Numbered from the stretch's first letter, positions 1 to 11,768 are shown. The stretch is 64,000 bases of DNA from Buxus sempervirens (GCA_947561395.2 OX387187.1:24967829-25031828), one strand, 5' to 3'. Notes: generated from the sequence alone by a model not told the origin. Made by a program: numbers and translations.

Positions 1-842
1 AAAGAGAATTCAAAATCCGAATGACTGAATAATGAAGTAAATGCACAGATATAACCATTATATGCCGCTAGGCACCAACCCTTATAGAATTATGATACTT
101 TAGGGAATTTTGGAGTCTAGTGGGCATAGCTGGTTATGGATCCATAGTCGTAGCTAGATAGCTGAGGGATATGTCATTTGGGTTGAGTTACTCCTATATG
201 CGACGCGCTTCCTTTGCAAGTTAGTTTGTCTGGGAAGATCCTATGTCTGGAGGGACACCCCGGTGTAAAACCCCGATTTTTCACCTAATAAATAAATAAA
301 TAATAAATAAAAGAAAATATGAGTTAAGTCCTAGTTAAAATAAAAAGTGAAGATTTAGAGGATAATTAATTCAAATAAGTTCTAAGTTGAAGATAAAGAA
401 AGAATTTTAATGAAATTAGCCTAAAAGAATAAAAAGGGTATTTTGGTAATTTCCAGAAAAGGGTAATTAGTAAATAGATCATCAAATAATAATTAGAATT
501 AGAAAATAGAAGAAAACAAATTATTTTGACAAGTTAGAAATTAAAAGAAATTAATAAAAGCCTAAAATAGGGAAAAAGGGTAAGTAGGAGATTTCACGTC
601 TTAATTTGGAGAAAATAAGGTTTTAAGTGATAGAAATGTTTAATTAAATATTTTGCACGAAATTAGGTTATTTTCATGAGTTTAGATAATAAGAAACTTA
701 ATTAGTATTATTTAAGTTGAAAATAGAAGGTGGAGAAAAAGTAGGAATTAAATTAGAAGGATTAGACATTAACTAGACCATGGTTGGGTTAGCCCAAATT
801 AAGTTAGCCAATTAGGGTTTGTTTAGGATTTCTAAAGCCTAG

Positions 843-850
843 TATAAATA
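843..850 (+). promoter_or_regulatory. TATA box of A1 LTR
   Basis: TATAAATA lies about 580 bp into the LTR, before a purine-rich stretch. It is the likely start of the transcribed R region. A weak donor-like CAAGTAGTA follows near 1146. Confidence 0.45.
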
Positions 851-2902
851 GGAGACTAAGGTTAGAAGAGAGGGGATTTTCGTGGGTTTCTTATGGAGAG
901 AAAATAAGGAGAGAAAGGAAGGAGGTCTCTAATGGAGGTGTCTGACCAGCCACCATCAAAACGCGATCGGGGAAAATCCGTGCGGTGGATCGCCTTCAAA
1001 TTTTGAGGTTCTGTTCGTGACTGATAAAACTACATTGTGAACGGTGGAGATTTGAATTGGAAGAGTCTAGCTTGGTGCGGTTGGGAGCAAAAGTCTGGTC
1101 CAAAATTAGAAGGTGCAATGGAAGAAGGATTTAGCGTATAAGGCAAGTAGTAACCCTTGGAAAACGTGAGGAATTGCATGATTTGGTTTTCTGTGATTTC
1201 ATATGGTTGAATGGATTAGTCGAAACAGTATTTACATGGAATCAAATTGTTTATATTTTAGGGTTTTGTGTTCTTGAAGAATTTGCTAAAGTAAGGAAGA
1301 AACTTGGTTTGATTATGAAATAAATTATAGGATGGTATTTAATTAATAAGAATTGATCTAGAAGGCTTTAGGAATGTTTTAGAATGTTATTAGATCAATT
1401 TAGACCAAGAAAACATAAAGCAAAAGCATAAGAATCCGAAATTGTAAAATCTGGAAAATTCTATTAAAAATTGCACGAGCGCCCAGGATCGCCTAGGATC
1501 GCTCAGCCCTGTAGAGGTAGGCGCTCTAAGTAAAATTTGTAGATTTTGGGGATTTTGTAATTCAAATAAATTTCCAATAATTCTTATGATTAGTTAAGCA
1601 TGTTAGCATCTTTATAAGGACCTAATTAAGCTATAAAAATTATAAAATTAATTGGGAAAGATTAAGCAATAAATTGAAGGTTATAATGAAAGGATTGTTT
1701 ATAAAAGAGTCAAAGGGTATGGATATTGCTAGAAATAATACTACTGAAATTTATAGCTTACAAACATCTTTTAAACTTCATTCTAGGTCTGTAGAACATG
1801 CTGGAAAAATAAAATACAGAAAATTCAAATTGAAACTAGCTTAGGTGCTAAGGTAGGAAATTGGATTCTAATAAAGGGATTAAGAAGGAAAAGTTCAAGC
1901 ATGATTTGATTTACTTTTATTTGGGCTTTAAATATGAATATTGGCTACTGGATGTGCATAAACTTTAAGTTGCATCGAACTTATGATTCATGGGTTTATT
2001 TTGAATATAATTAAAGAATTGCATCTGTTATCATGCAAAAGGCTCTGTTTGGATTATTGAGGATTGAAACATGGTTTTCACTTGGAATTGAATACTTTGG
2101 TATGGATTGGTATGTGGTATGATATTGTTCTCTTTAATTTTACGGTTGGGTGATACGGCTTCTGTGGTAGAGTTGATACTATCTTTTACGGCAGAGATGG
2201 GTAATCCTCTGTGTAGAGATGTGTAATCCTTTACGGGTAAAAGTGTGTATGCCTCCTACATTAGCGTGTCCTCCCGTATGTGGTTTTATCGTGGTTTGTG
2301 TCAGTGGGCTTAGCTGTATATGGATCCATAGTTTTAGCTGGTTAGCTAAGTGGTATTTAGTTTGGGTTGATTTACTCCTATATTGCGAGCGCGCTTCCCT
2401 TTGCAAGTTAGTTTGCTCTGGGAGGGTCCTATGTCTGGAGGGACACCCCGGTGAGCCGCTGGTGATTCCCTGTACATGTGGATAAGCGACCACACTCCAT
2501 GTATTGATTCTGGTGCTGCATGCTGGTGGTACGTCCAACTCTGCGGGGTTCGTGCGCAATAAGTCGGTGACTACGGCTCTTGCCTAAGCTGCGCTGCATG
2601 GGGCTTGAGTATCATCAAGTAGCACTGCCCCTAAGCCGCACGGTGGAACATCATTTAGTAGAGTGTCATCTCAAATACTTATCATCTTTGTGAGTCCTGC
2701 AATGGCACGTGTTTTATCGCTTTGTCGGTTTTACCCCGTTAACATCAAGCTACTGGTATTTATACATGATCGTCTGTTTTATCGCTTTATTTGGAATTGC
2801 CATGAATAACTTGGATTTCTCGTCTTATCGTTGATTAATCGAATACCTCATGACTATTTGCTTATATTGGACTGTTTCAAATTGCATGCACCTGCTACTT
2901 GC

Positions 2903-2943
2903 TGAGATGTAAATCTCACTCCGTTTTCCCCTATATTTTTCAG
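2903..2943 (+). promoter_or_regulatory. LTR hairpin plus acceptor-like TTTTTCAG (A1)
   Basis: TGAGAT and ATCTCA pair around a GTAA loop (2903-2918). A pyrimidine-rich run ending TTTTTCAG follows (AG at 2942-2943). The same arrangement with different arm bases occurs in A2, A3 and D. It may be a structured 3' splice site; that function is inferred. Confidence 0.45.
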
Positions 2944-3839
2944 GTTGCTTGGAGAGATCGCGAAGATGGGGTTTTAATTTGATGGGTAGAATTATAATCG
3001 GTATTAATGTCACATGTTGATTAGATAAACTTAATTGTAAATTGAATTGAATATATTGCTTTAGGAATTGTTTATTTTATTTGGCCACCATAACTCTGAT
3101 GTAGTTGATTTATAAATTTTAAAATTATTGTGAATCTTGGTATGTATCTGACCCCAGCTTCGTGGTAACATCTCGAGTTTGATTGTTGAATCGGACTTGG
3201 GTTGTTACAGTAGCGAACCGGGTTCGGGTTGGGTGCCGGTTTGCACTGACCCGGGTTCGGGGCGTTACACCCCGGTGAGCCGCTGGTGATTCCCTATACA
3301 TGTGGATAAGCGACCATCTCCATGTATTGATTTTGGTGCTGCATGCTGGTGGTACATGCCAACTCTGATGGGTACGTGTGCAATAAGTCGGTGACTACGG
3401 CTCTTGTCTAAGCTGCGCTGCATGGGGCTTGAGTATCATTAGTAGCATCGCTCCTAAGTCGCACGGTGGTATAGCAATTGGTTGAGAATCATCTCAAAAG
3501 GTTTATCTATCTTTGTGAGTCCTACAATGACACTGAAAACACAACACTTGATACGATTATTATTATTATTGTGCACGTACGGGATGCATGTGATTGGGAT
3601 ATTGGTTGGATGTGACTGCTTAGTACATCCTGGCAATGTATGGATTCTGCTACTGATTTGGCTATTGAGTTCTTATATTAAAACTTGCTGAAAATTATAT
3701 ATAGAACTGTTTATCAAACTGTTTTGTGTTCATGAATGGTATAAATGATTATGCGAGCCTGATTTATCGATGTTGCTTAATCGTACATGAAATGTTACTT
3801 TGCTTATATTAACTGTTTAGTCATGCATGTGTTACCTAC

Positions 3840-3882
3840 TGAGATATTCGTATCTCACCCTACTTCTATTCCATTTTTTCAG
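3840..3882 (+). promoter_or_regulatory. LTR hairpin plus acceptor-like TTTTTTCAG (A2)
   Basis: TGAGATA pairs with TATCTCA around a TTCG loop (3840-3857). The run ending TTTTTTCAG has its AG at 3881-3882. This is the same position and architecture as in A1, A3 and D. Confidence 0.45.
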
Positions 3883-4348
3883 CTGATACGCGAGAGGGGG
3901 ATCTCTTAGACTTCCAGGGAGAGATAGCCGAGTATTCGCCGGAGGATTATTATTATCCAGATCTTGTTTGAGGTGGATTGATGTTATAGACTTAGCATTT
4001 TTAATTGGTTTATTATCATTTATTTGGATTTGATGTATGAGAGAGACAAGAGAGAGTTAGTAACCAGTTCATTCTACCAGACTTTGATACTATTGATTGA
4101 TGGTCAAGCTTTATGCTTAGTTGAGGATTTTGATCTACACTTCCGCACATACTTGTTTCCGCAACTCTGATAGAATAATAAATTGATTGGATTTTGCTTT
4201 CTTTGGTCTGGTATGTTATTGATGTTGTAATTGATATGGGCCAGTAACACCTCGGATTTGGTTGTTGAACTAAATTTGGGTTGTTACAGTAGCGAACCGG
4301 GTTCGGGTCGGGTGTCGGTTTGAACTGACCCGGGTTCGGGGCGTTACA

Positions 4349-5683
4349 GAAAAGACCCTATTCCTTCTGGACGCCATCCAAGCGTCCCTCTCCTCTTTAG
4401 AGAATACCCTTTTTTGGTTGGGCATTGCTGCTTGAGTAACATTAATATTGAGAGGGTTTTGATAGGTCGATTGTGGTTGCAATGGCATGGATGGAGGTGC
4501 AGAAATGTTGACTTGGAGAGGTTTCTTGGAGGGTTGGGGTTGCACCATATTTACTTCCCCTTCTTTCTTCCCTCCATTCTTTCTTGCCCCATTTCTTTGC
4601 TTTTGGGCAGAAGAATCAGATGTGGGCTCCTGCTGACGAGCCGTGGCAGAATGGTCGTAGATTCTCCCGGATTTGATTCCGTCTTCAATCCGGTCTGCGA
4701 ATTGCACTAAGGCAGCAAAACTGGTGGTAATCTGACCCACTAGGTGATTGTAAAATGGCTGCCCTAGTGTGCCAATGAAGGTGGTTACCATTTCAGGCTA
4801 CATCATGGGCGGCCTAACTTGGGAGGCGGCCTCTCTCCACCTTTTGGCATACTGCCTTACTGTCTCATCTCTTCCCTTGTTCATCTTCATCATATCGTAC
4901 CTGTCTGGCACGATGTCAGCATTTAATCTGTATTGAGCTAGGAAAGAATCAGCCAAATCTTTCCACCTTCTGATTCTGCCATGGTCCACTGTTGCGAACC
5001 ACCTTAAAGCTACCCCAGTCAGGCTTCTGTGGAATAGCTGGATCAGGATGCTGTCATCCCGGCCAAATTGGCACAATGCCCCACAGTAGAGCTTCAGATG
5101 GCTCATTGGGCAGCCTGTGCCGTCGTACTTCTCAAAGTCCGGGCACTTAAATTTTGCCGGTAGGCATGCGTCGGGGTACATACATAGATCCTTGAAGTTG
5201 GTACCGCCCAACGTGTTGATCCCCCTCACTTCTTTCAGTTCTTCTTGGATAGATTCTAGTTTGTCCAAGAATTTCTTCTCCATTTCTATCCTCAGTCTTT
5301 CCTTCTCCTTCTCCTTCTCTCTTTCATATTCGGATTCCTCCTCCCATATCACAATAGGTTCGAGGGTTGGTTGGTAGAGTTCAGGTTGAGGTGGGATAGG
5401 TTGGACTGGTGGTGGAAGGTCAGCCTGGGGTGGAGCTAGTGGTGCATTGTGGGATGATGAAGCCTGGTGAACCTGAGCCTGCGCCTATTGCGCCTGCATC
5501 TGGGCCTGAGCCGCTTGGTTGGCCAGTAGGTTTTCCAGCAGTTTTGTCATCCCTGCCACTTGCTCTTGTAATTGAGCAAAGGCTTCAGCAGAAACAGTGG
5601 ACTGTTCTTCAATAAGGTTCATGGTTGCTGATCTGAGTCTTTGAGAACGTCGCGGAGCAATGGTTGCAGTAGGGACCGAAGAC
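4349..5683 (-). pseudogene. gag: Broken gag of element F
   Basis: The Gag core matches the gag of C: an FKCPDF segment, a DGTGCPMSHLKL segment, RSLTG.ALRWFATVDHG, QYAKRWREAASQVRPP, then TLGQPFYNHLVGQITT.FAALVQ. The first ATG is at 5622. The frame is interrupted by a TAG near 5488 (between a Q-rich and an A/Q-rich stretch) and by a stop near 4796 just before the PEMVTTFIG segment. The C-terminus, including the CysHis motif, is removed by the A2 insertion at 4349. Between the acceptor-like AG (5684-5685) and the ATG the frame is open and similar to the same stretch in C (IAP-R/T-RS), suggesting the real coding start may be upstream of the ATG. It is a dead copy. Gag normally forms the cytoplasmic virus-like particle. 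Confidence 0.85.
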
Positions 5684-5689
5684 CTTTGT

Positions 5690-6139
5690 AAAAGAAAAAA
5701 GTAAACAAAGAAAACTATCAGTATCCCATTAAATCATGTTTACCCACCCATGAATTCATGCATGCAGGCTTGGTGAACACGAGTTTGGGAACTTTCCTTG
5801 TGTTCATATTTTTTCCTTTTTTTTTTGGATTTATGGTTAAAATAACCTTATTAGAACGAGGTGATTGATACAGAAAAGATCAATCGACGGAATTTTGTCG
5901 GAGTATTCTAGGGCCTCCAACATGTCCCACAAAAAGGTGATGTGGCTATAGTAAAAGCCTATAGTCAAATCAAGAAATTGAATTACACAAGCTTCCAAGG
6001 GCTTATGAATTGGTTGGTACGAAAAAGACCTACCAATGTTGGACTATTAGAGGGCTTCCAACGTCCCACAAAAAGGTGAAGCCTAAGCTAAAAGCCCTTA
6101 GACAAAACACAACTTGGAATTACGCAAGCTTCCAAGGGC
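5690..6139 (-). other. F leader, proximal part
   Basis: Noncoding. It contains irregular repeats of the same hairpin style as the array next to it: on the minus strand CTTGGAA and TTCCAAG pair around about 10 bases near 6113-6136, and GTGGGAC followed by TTGGA/TCCAA occurs near 6030-6070. No conserved ORF was seen. Confidence 0.5.
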
Positions 6140-6540
6140 TTATAAATTTCTAAATTAAGGCTTTAGAAGGCCTATGAAGATTTTGAGAAAAATCTGGAAT
6201 TTCAGGCTTCCAGGGTCCTATGAGTTTCTAAATTAAGGCTTTAGAAGGCCTATGAAGATTTTGAGAAAAATCTGGAATTTCAGGCTTCCAGGGTCCTATG
6301 AGTGTCTAAATTAAGGCTTTAGAAGGCCTATGAAGATTTTGGGAAAAATCTGGAATTTCAGGCTTCCAGGGTCCTATGAGTTTCTAAATTAAGGCTTTAG
6401 AAGGCCTATGAAGATTTTGAGAAAAATCTGGAATTTCAGGCTTCCAAGGTCCTATGAGTTTCTAAATTAAGGCTTTAGAAGGCCTATGAAGATTTTGAGA
6501 AAAATCTGGAATTTCAGGCTTCCAGGGTCCTATGAGTTGA
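6140..6540 (-). repeat. 78-bp tandem repeat array in F leader
   Basis: Five copies have the unit anchor CTTTAGAAGG at 6161, 6239, 6317, 6395 and 6473, an exact 78-bp period. Each unit holds two hairpins: TTCTAAA with TTTAGAA around a 7-base loop, and CTGGAA with TTCCAG around an 8-base loop. The loops read GCCTTAA and GCCTGAAA on the minus (element-sense) strand, close to the GCCTCTGAA loop of the C leader array. Confidence 0.9.
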
Positions 6541-6886
6541 TTTTCTGAAATTCCAAGGCTTTCAGGTGCCTACAATATTTTTTATTTCCCTTTAGGTGTT
6601 TTTGAGTTAAAAAGAGACTCAAACTGCTTTCAAGGAGATGATTTATTTAAAATTTCCTTTCACTTGATTTTAAAAGATTATTTGCTTAGAAGAAATCTTA
6701 AAAGTTTGAGTACTTTATGATTAAAGACTTCTTATTTAAAGATTGGTTGGATTTTGCTCCATTTTAGGAATGAATTGAGCTTCCTCTGCATTAGATTGAG
6801 TTTTAAGCTTAAAATATGCTTTTAAAGCTTATAGTCATTTCCAAATTCAATTCTTGAGGTTGAAGTAAGATTTGGTTGGTTATTTG
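6541..6886 (-). other. F leader, distal part
   Basis: AT-rich noncoding sequence up to the point where B is inserted. No ORF or clear repeat was seen. The five bases before B are ATTTG. The matching TSD copy would be beyond the right edge of the window. Confidence 0.5.
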
Positions 6887-7570
6887 TGTAAGCACCTCAT
6901 TTTTGCGCTCCCAGAAGAACCGGAAATGCAAACCTTGGACAAAAAGTCAAACCTGAGGAGTCGAAATTTGACCTTTTGATCAAGTGATAATTGGTCACCT
7001 TGCTTTATCCCATTGGATAGAGCATCCCGACACAAGTCCAACGCAACTGAGTTTGCTGGAATCGAAGCCCGGATGAAGGTTCGGTGGGCCGGTCAACTTG
7101 AGGGAGAGCCGAAAGTTGACTTTTCCTCGAACCCAATGCCAAGTGCTTAGCCCTATGTCGTTGAATAAGGGGCTCCGATACGAGTCTAACGCAATTAAGT
7201 TTGCTCAAATCGGAGTTCGGGTAAAGGAGATATGAGCTGGCAAAGTTTCCGCGTAGCAAAACCAGAAACTGCGCACATGGCATAGGAACTGCACACGTGG
7301 CAGCCAACGCAGCAAAATATCTCGGGGACCAAATCTTAAATATCCAAAATTCGCAGGGACCAATCCGTAGATATCAAAAAGTGTCAAATCGGTCAAGTCG
7401 AAGGGCAAATCCATAATTTTCCAAATTGTATCCGGTCAAATATACCAGATACACTAGCTCCTCTTCATGACCGGACTCAAAGGCCAGATACAAGAAGATT
7501 TTCGCGCGAGATTCGCGCCGATTGCCCGACAAATTCGCGGCGGCATTTAAATTTCAAATGATTATGTTTT

Positions 7571-7673
7571 GTATCCGGTCTTGAAGACCGGATACAAAGG
7601 AGTGCCTATGTATCCGGCCATAGAGGCCGGATAAGGAGAGGCCTTAGTGTATCCGGCCTGAGTTGCCGGATAC
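7571..7673 (+). repeat. GTATCCGG palindrome cluster 1, B LTR
   Basis: Three short palindromes lie in 103 bp just upstream of the TATA box. The first is perfect: arm GTATCCGGTCTT and its reverse complement around one G. The second pairs GTATCCGGCC with GGCCGGATAA. The third pairs GTATCCGG with CCGGATAC around CCTGAGTTG. The same motif recurs in the LTRs of E and C. Confidence 0.85.
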
Positions 7674-7685
7674 ATTAAGTTTGTC

Positions 7686-7694
7686 TATAAATAG
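7686..7694 (+). promoter_or_regulatory. TATA box of B LTR
   Basis: TATAAATAG lies directly downstream of the palindrome cluster. The LTRs of E and C have the same element and placement. Transcription probably starts about 30 bp downstream. Confidence 0.65.
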
Positions 7695-7970
7695 GAAACA
7701 ACAGCTCATTTCCGGGGGTTGGTTGTTTTTGCTGTTCTTGAGCTCTCTTCTCTCACCTGCTCCCCTCCGAATCCCCCCTCTTCCAACTCCCTTTGGCCCT
7801 TCATCACCTCTCCACACCACCCAAGCCCTTCTTATCCTCCTCTTCCTCCATCTCCATTCACAACCCAACAAGAGGAGGAACTACTGCTGTTGCTGTTGAG
7901 AGGGAGAGCTTGCAGCAGCTGTCCTACATCCAGGAGGTGCATCCACACTGCCTAAGCACTCAAGGACCCT

Positions 7971-7979
7971 AAGGTGAGG
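7971..7979 (+). promoter_or_regulatory. Splice-donor-like site in B LTR
   Basis: AAG|GTGAGG lies about 290 bp after the TATA box, with intron start at 7974. The LTR of E has CAG|GTGAGG at the equivalent place. It could be joined to the acceptor-like AG before gag at 17124-17125; this is inferred. Confidence 0.4.
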
Positions 7980-8931
7980 TTCCTAGACATGTTTAGTTTA
8001 ACATATATTAAAAGTAGGATTTTCTGCTGTTTTTTATGTTCCCTCCTCCTTCCCTTGCATGAGTTCACTTTCATGGTGGTTTAACCATGCATTTTTTATC
8101 TTCCTCGTGGCACGAAGCCACCCCCATTGAGAAGTCCACGTAGGCCCTCCTTAAGAGTCATGAGAACTCAGTCTTTACATGTTTTAGTGTTCATACATAG
8201 CTGTTTTAGTCTATTGCTAGGAATACTTAAGAAGGGAGCATGTTCCCTCTCTTGTTGGCATCAAAAGTATCCCCATAAATTCCCCTCCTCTATCCCTTCT
8301 CTGGAGATTTCGGGATGAGCCGTAAGCCTAGGCTTAAACCTAGCCGGATGTCCTTTCTTTGCTTGGATTTCTTACTAAATTTTACATGTGCATTGCCATG
8401 CATTCTAGAGTCCTACAGCATGCATTATTTGGGTTGTTTTGTGTAAGTTACCTGCTAGCATGATTATTGGGTATGCTGTTTAGTTATCCCACCATCCTAG
8501 TAGCATGTTAAGACATTCCTAACCCGGCCATTTACCTTAACTTGCACAATTGAGGAGCCAAACACCTGCTGTCACATGCGATGCATGAGAGTATGTGTAT
8601 GCATTTCATTATGTGGAGTATGTTTTTTTTATCATCTTGACATGTTGTTACTATGGGGAGTCGTGCATGCAGTTTGTGTGAGTCTGGAGACCGAGTAGGG
8701 ACACTTTGGTCCCCATTTCAATATCTAGCTTGACCCAAGATAATAAGAAGGGCAGCAAGTCCCTTGCCCTTGCTAAGAAACCAGGAAAATAAGCTAAATG
8801 AGGCTTCTCCCTTGAACCTGAACCAATGTGGGCCCATCCAGGGGCCCACACAGCCCATAGAAGGTCCTGGGAACCCCCTGGAAACACCCCGAATGGCAGA
8901 ACCTAAAAAAGGGCCATATCAGGATGATCCA

Positions 8932-9028
8932 GCAACTCAAGCCGGATCACCTAGGGTTTATGCATATCCGGCCATAAAGGCCGGATCACCTAGGGTTTGC
9001 TTGTGTCCGGCAAGCAAGGCCGGACGCA
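8932..9028 (+). repeat. CCGG palindrome cluster 2, B LTR
   Basis: It contains degenerate copies such as TATCCGGCC...GGCCGGATC and GTCCGGC...GCCGGAC, separated by the repeated spacer ACCTAGGGTTT. It is the counterpart of 35941-36025 in E. Confidence 0.7.
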
Positions 9029-10147
9029 TACAGAAATGTGATTTTTGTGTGTTTTGATGTCCTTGGCCTAATTTTTGTGATGATCTTCACCAAAACCATT
9101 GATCCAGCAGGGTTCCTGGGCCACCCGGGAACCCAATTTGGGACTTGGACCATGGTCCAACTTGGAAACACTTGTGGCCCTTCCAACGGGGCCCACCAAG
9201 CCCAATAAATATAAAGGCATGCAATTAAGCAACCTAAGTGAAATGAACCATTCGAATCAGGTGGGCCAAACCCAATGCGGCCCACCCGAACCTTGATGTA
9301 TGGAATAATGCGAATTGCATGGTTTGGCCGAGACCAAGGGCAAGGGCCTATCGGGCCTGCCAAAGCCCACTAACCAAACCGATTGAACGGCTCAAGCCCT
9401 AACTTCATAGAATTTGGGCTTTCAGGCCCAAAACTGGATTGTGGGCCCCAAGCCCAGTGACCAGCCCATTCTTGGCAAAACTAGATAAAATAGTTCCAAA
9501 GCACCCTTGGAAACCATCATGGGGGCCCACCCTGGGGCCCGCCAACCAATGCAGTCCAACCCTCTGCATGAAAATCACCTAAAAGTTCAAACTTAAACAA
9601 ATTAAGTGAAATCAACTCATTAACCTAAGCCCAAAGGGCCTCCTAGGTTCGACAGAAGCCTACCAGGGGCACATGGGCTTACCCAAGCCCACCAAGGACA
9701 CCGTAGGACTTCCAATGGGGCCCACCCAATCAGACTCAGACAACTTAAGCAAAACAAGATAAAATCAACTAAAGGGACCCACACCACTCAAGTGGTCCTG
9801 CCAAGACTTAACTAAATTGCATGCTGGATTAGGAATTAGGTGAGAACCAACTAGAAAGCTGACTCAAATCAGGGAACCTACGAGACCCGTCATTCGGCGG
9901 GGTGGACTGGGGTATCTACGGATGTAAAACCCCGAATTTTCCTTAAATAATAAATTAAATTAGTAAATAATATTACTGAGGGTTATGATTGATGGGAATA
10001 TTTTATTATTGTAGGGGGTGATAAGTTTAGTGGAGATCCAGAATTAGATGCAGATCTGACCGTCCGATCTTGAGATATGGAAGTATGTATCCTAATTGGG
10101 CGAGGTGTATAGGAGAGTTTGCATGGGAGATGCATGGGATCAGGAGG

Positions 10148-10156
10148 TATATATAT
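10148..10156 (+). promoter_or_regulatory. TATA box of A3 LTR
   Basis: TATATATAT lies about 225 bp into the LTR, and a donor-like GAG|GTAGGT follows at 10350. Confidence 0.4.
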
Positions 10157-11768
10157 GTATTAAAATAACCTAATCGTATTGTCGCTCGTATTACTCAGCC
10201 ACAAGCGACGAGCGTTGAACGACCGAGAAGAGAAGAAGGAGAAGGAGGGAGGAAGACCAGATTACCTTGCTCGGAGTGTTGCATTGCAACCGTAGGGAGT
10301 TTTGAGGGTTGCTGTTCAGAAGAGAAGAAGAGGAACGCGCGTATACGAGGTAGGTGACACCGTTTTGCTTTCAGAAATCGGATTTTCCTTTGTTTACTCG
10401 CAAACGCATGTTTCTATTATATGTATTGGTGTATTTAGCTAGATAAGCATGTTATAAATACATTAGAATGAGATTAGATGAGAAAAATCATGATTTAGAA
10501 CTGTTTCTGCTCGATTTTGTATGACCGCCGACCTCGACTGTTCTCGGCGATCATCGGCGCTCCTCGGCCGCTGGTTAAAAAAATTAGGACGCCGCAGACC
10601 GCGAGAAGATGGACCGCGGGCGCTCGAATTTGCACTACCGCCGACCTGAGACTGCCAGGGCGATCCTGAGCGATCCTAGGCGCTCTAAGCAGAAAATCCA
10701 GATTTTCATAATTTCGAACCTAATTCAATTCTAAACTATTTTTAGACAATTTTAATGATTAATTAAGGTACTTTAAGACCAAAATAAACTACCTAAATCC
10801 CTGTTTTACAAAAAAATAAATTAGGGAGATATTTAGGACATTAGTTGCCAAGTTTCAAAGGTAATTGAGAAATGTGATTTTGGGAAAAGCCTAACTACAC
10901 TTTAATTATCAAAACACCTCTAAATGACATTATAAATCAGAATACATTCTAAAGAGAATTCAGAGTTCAGATGAACAAATATTGAAGTAAATGTACAGTT
11001 ATAACCCTTATATGCCGCTAGGCACCAACCCTTATAGAATTATGATACTTTAGGGAATTTTGGAGTCTAGTGGGCATAGCTGGTTATGGATCCATAGTCG
11101 TAGCTAGATAGCTGAGGGATATGTCATTTGGGTTGAGTTACTCCTATATGCGACGCGCTTCCTTTGCAAGTTAGTTTGTCTTGGAAGGTCCTATGTCTGG
11201 AGGGACACCCCGGTGAGCCTCTGGTGATTCCCTGTACATGTGGATAAGCGACCATCTCCATGTATTGATTCTGGTGCTGCATGCTGGTGGTACATGCCAA
11301 CTCTGATGGGTACGTGTGCAATAAGTCGGTGACTACGGCTCTTGTCTAAGCTGCGCCGCATGGGGCTTGAGTATCATTAGTAGCATCGCTCCTAAGTCGC
11401 ACAGTGGTATAGCAATTGGTTGAGAATCATCTCAAAAGGTTTATCTATCTTTGTGAGTTCTACAATGACACTGAAAACACAACACTTGGTATTATTATTG
11501 TATACATGCGGGAGGCATGTGATTGAGATATGGGTCGGATGTGACTGCTTAGTACATCCTGACAATGTGTGAACTATGTTACTGATTTGACTATTGTATT
11601 CTCATAATAAAACTTGCTGAAGTTCATTTCTAGAACTGTTTATCAAACTGTTTTGTGTTCATGAGTAGTATAAATGATTATGCGAGCCTGATTAGTCGAT
11701 GTTGCTTAATCGTGCATGAACTGTTACTTTCCTTATATTAACTGTTTAATCATGCATGTGTTACCTAC

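Larger units (their letters stand above)
264..3269 (+). mobile_element. Family-A solo LTR (A1) nested in A2
   Basis: The 3006-bp unit begins TGTAAAACCCCG and ends GGGGCGTTACA. It is flanked by the same six bases, CCCCGG (258-263 and 3270-3275), and the undisturbed site is visible in A3 near 11207, where ACACCCCGGTGAG is continuous. Its 3' half matches A2 and A3, so this is a family member inserted into a family member. There are no internal domains, PBS or polypurine tract, so a solo LTR left by LTR-LTR recombination is the simplest reading. The short reading frames within it (for example around 2179-2559) are not conserved in A2 or A3 and are not called as genes. Confidence 0.8.
1..4348 (+). 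mobile_element. Family-A LTR (A2), 5' end outside window, split by A1
   Basis: Bases 1-263 and 3276-4348 together match the second half of the family-A LTR at 9923-12237 (compare 1-263 with 10951-11213, and 3276-4348 with the part after it). The right end is the typical GGGGCGTTACA, after which the gag of element F resumes. The left end lies outside the window, so its TSD cannot be checked. No PBS or coding sequence is seen, so it is probably a solo LTR, though it could be the 3' LTR of a longer element. LTRs starting TGTAAAACCCC and ending GGGGCGTTACA resemble Del/Tekay-type Ty3/gypsy LTRs; that lineage assignment is inferred. Confidence 0.75.
4349..6886 (-). mobile_element. Element F: Tat-like Ty3/gypsy fragment
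   Basis: This minus-strand fragment lies between A2 (inserted at its gag) and B (inserted in its leader). It shows a gag reading frame closely related to the gag of C, and upstream of it a leader with tandem repeats of the same design as the C leader. Its LTRs, pol and termini are outside the window. The Tat assignment rests on the likeness to C. Confidence 0.7.

Noticed and set aside
2179..2559. 126-aa minus-strand ORF in A1
   Set aside because: The homologous segments of A2 and A3 do not keep the frame.
7644..7955. Pro/Ser-rich ORFs on both strands just after the B TATA box
   Set aside because: Low-complexity pyrimidine-rich 5' leader of the LTR transcript; the equivalent part of E does not keep the frame.
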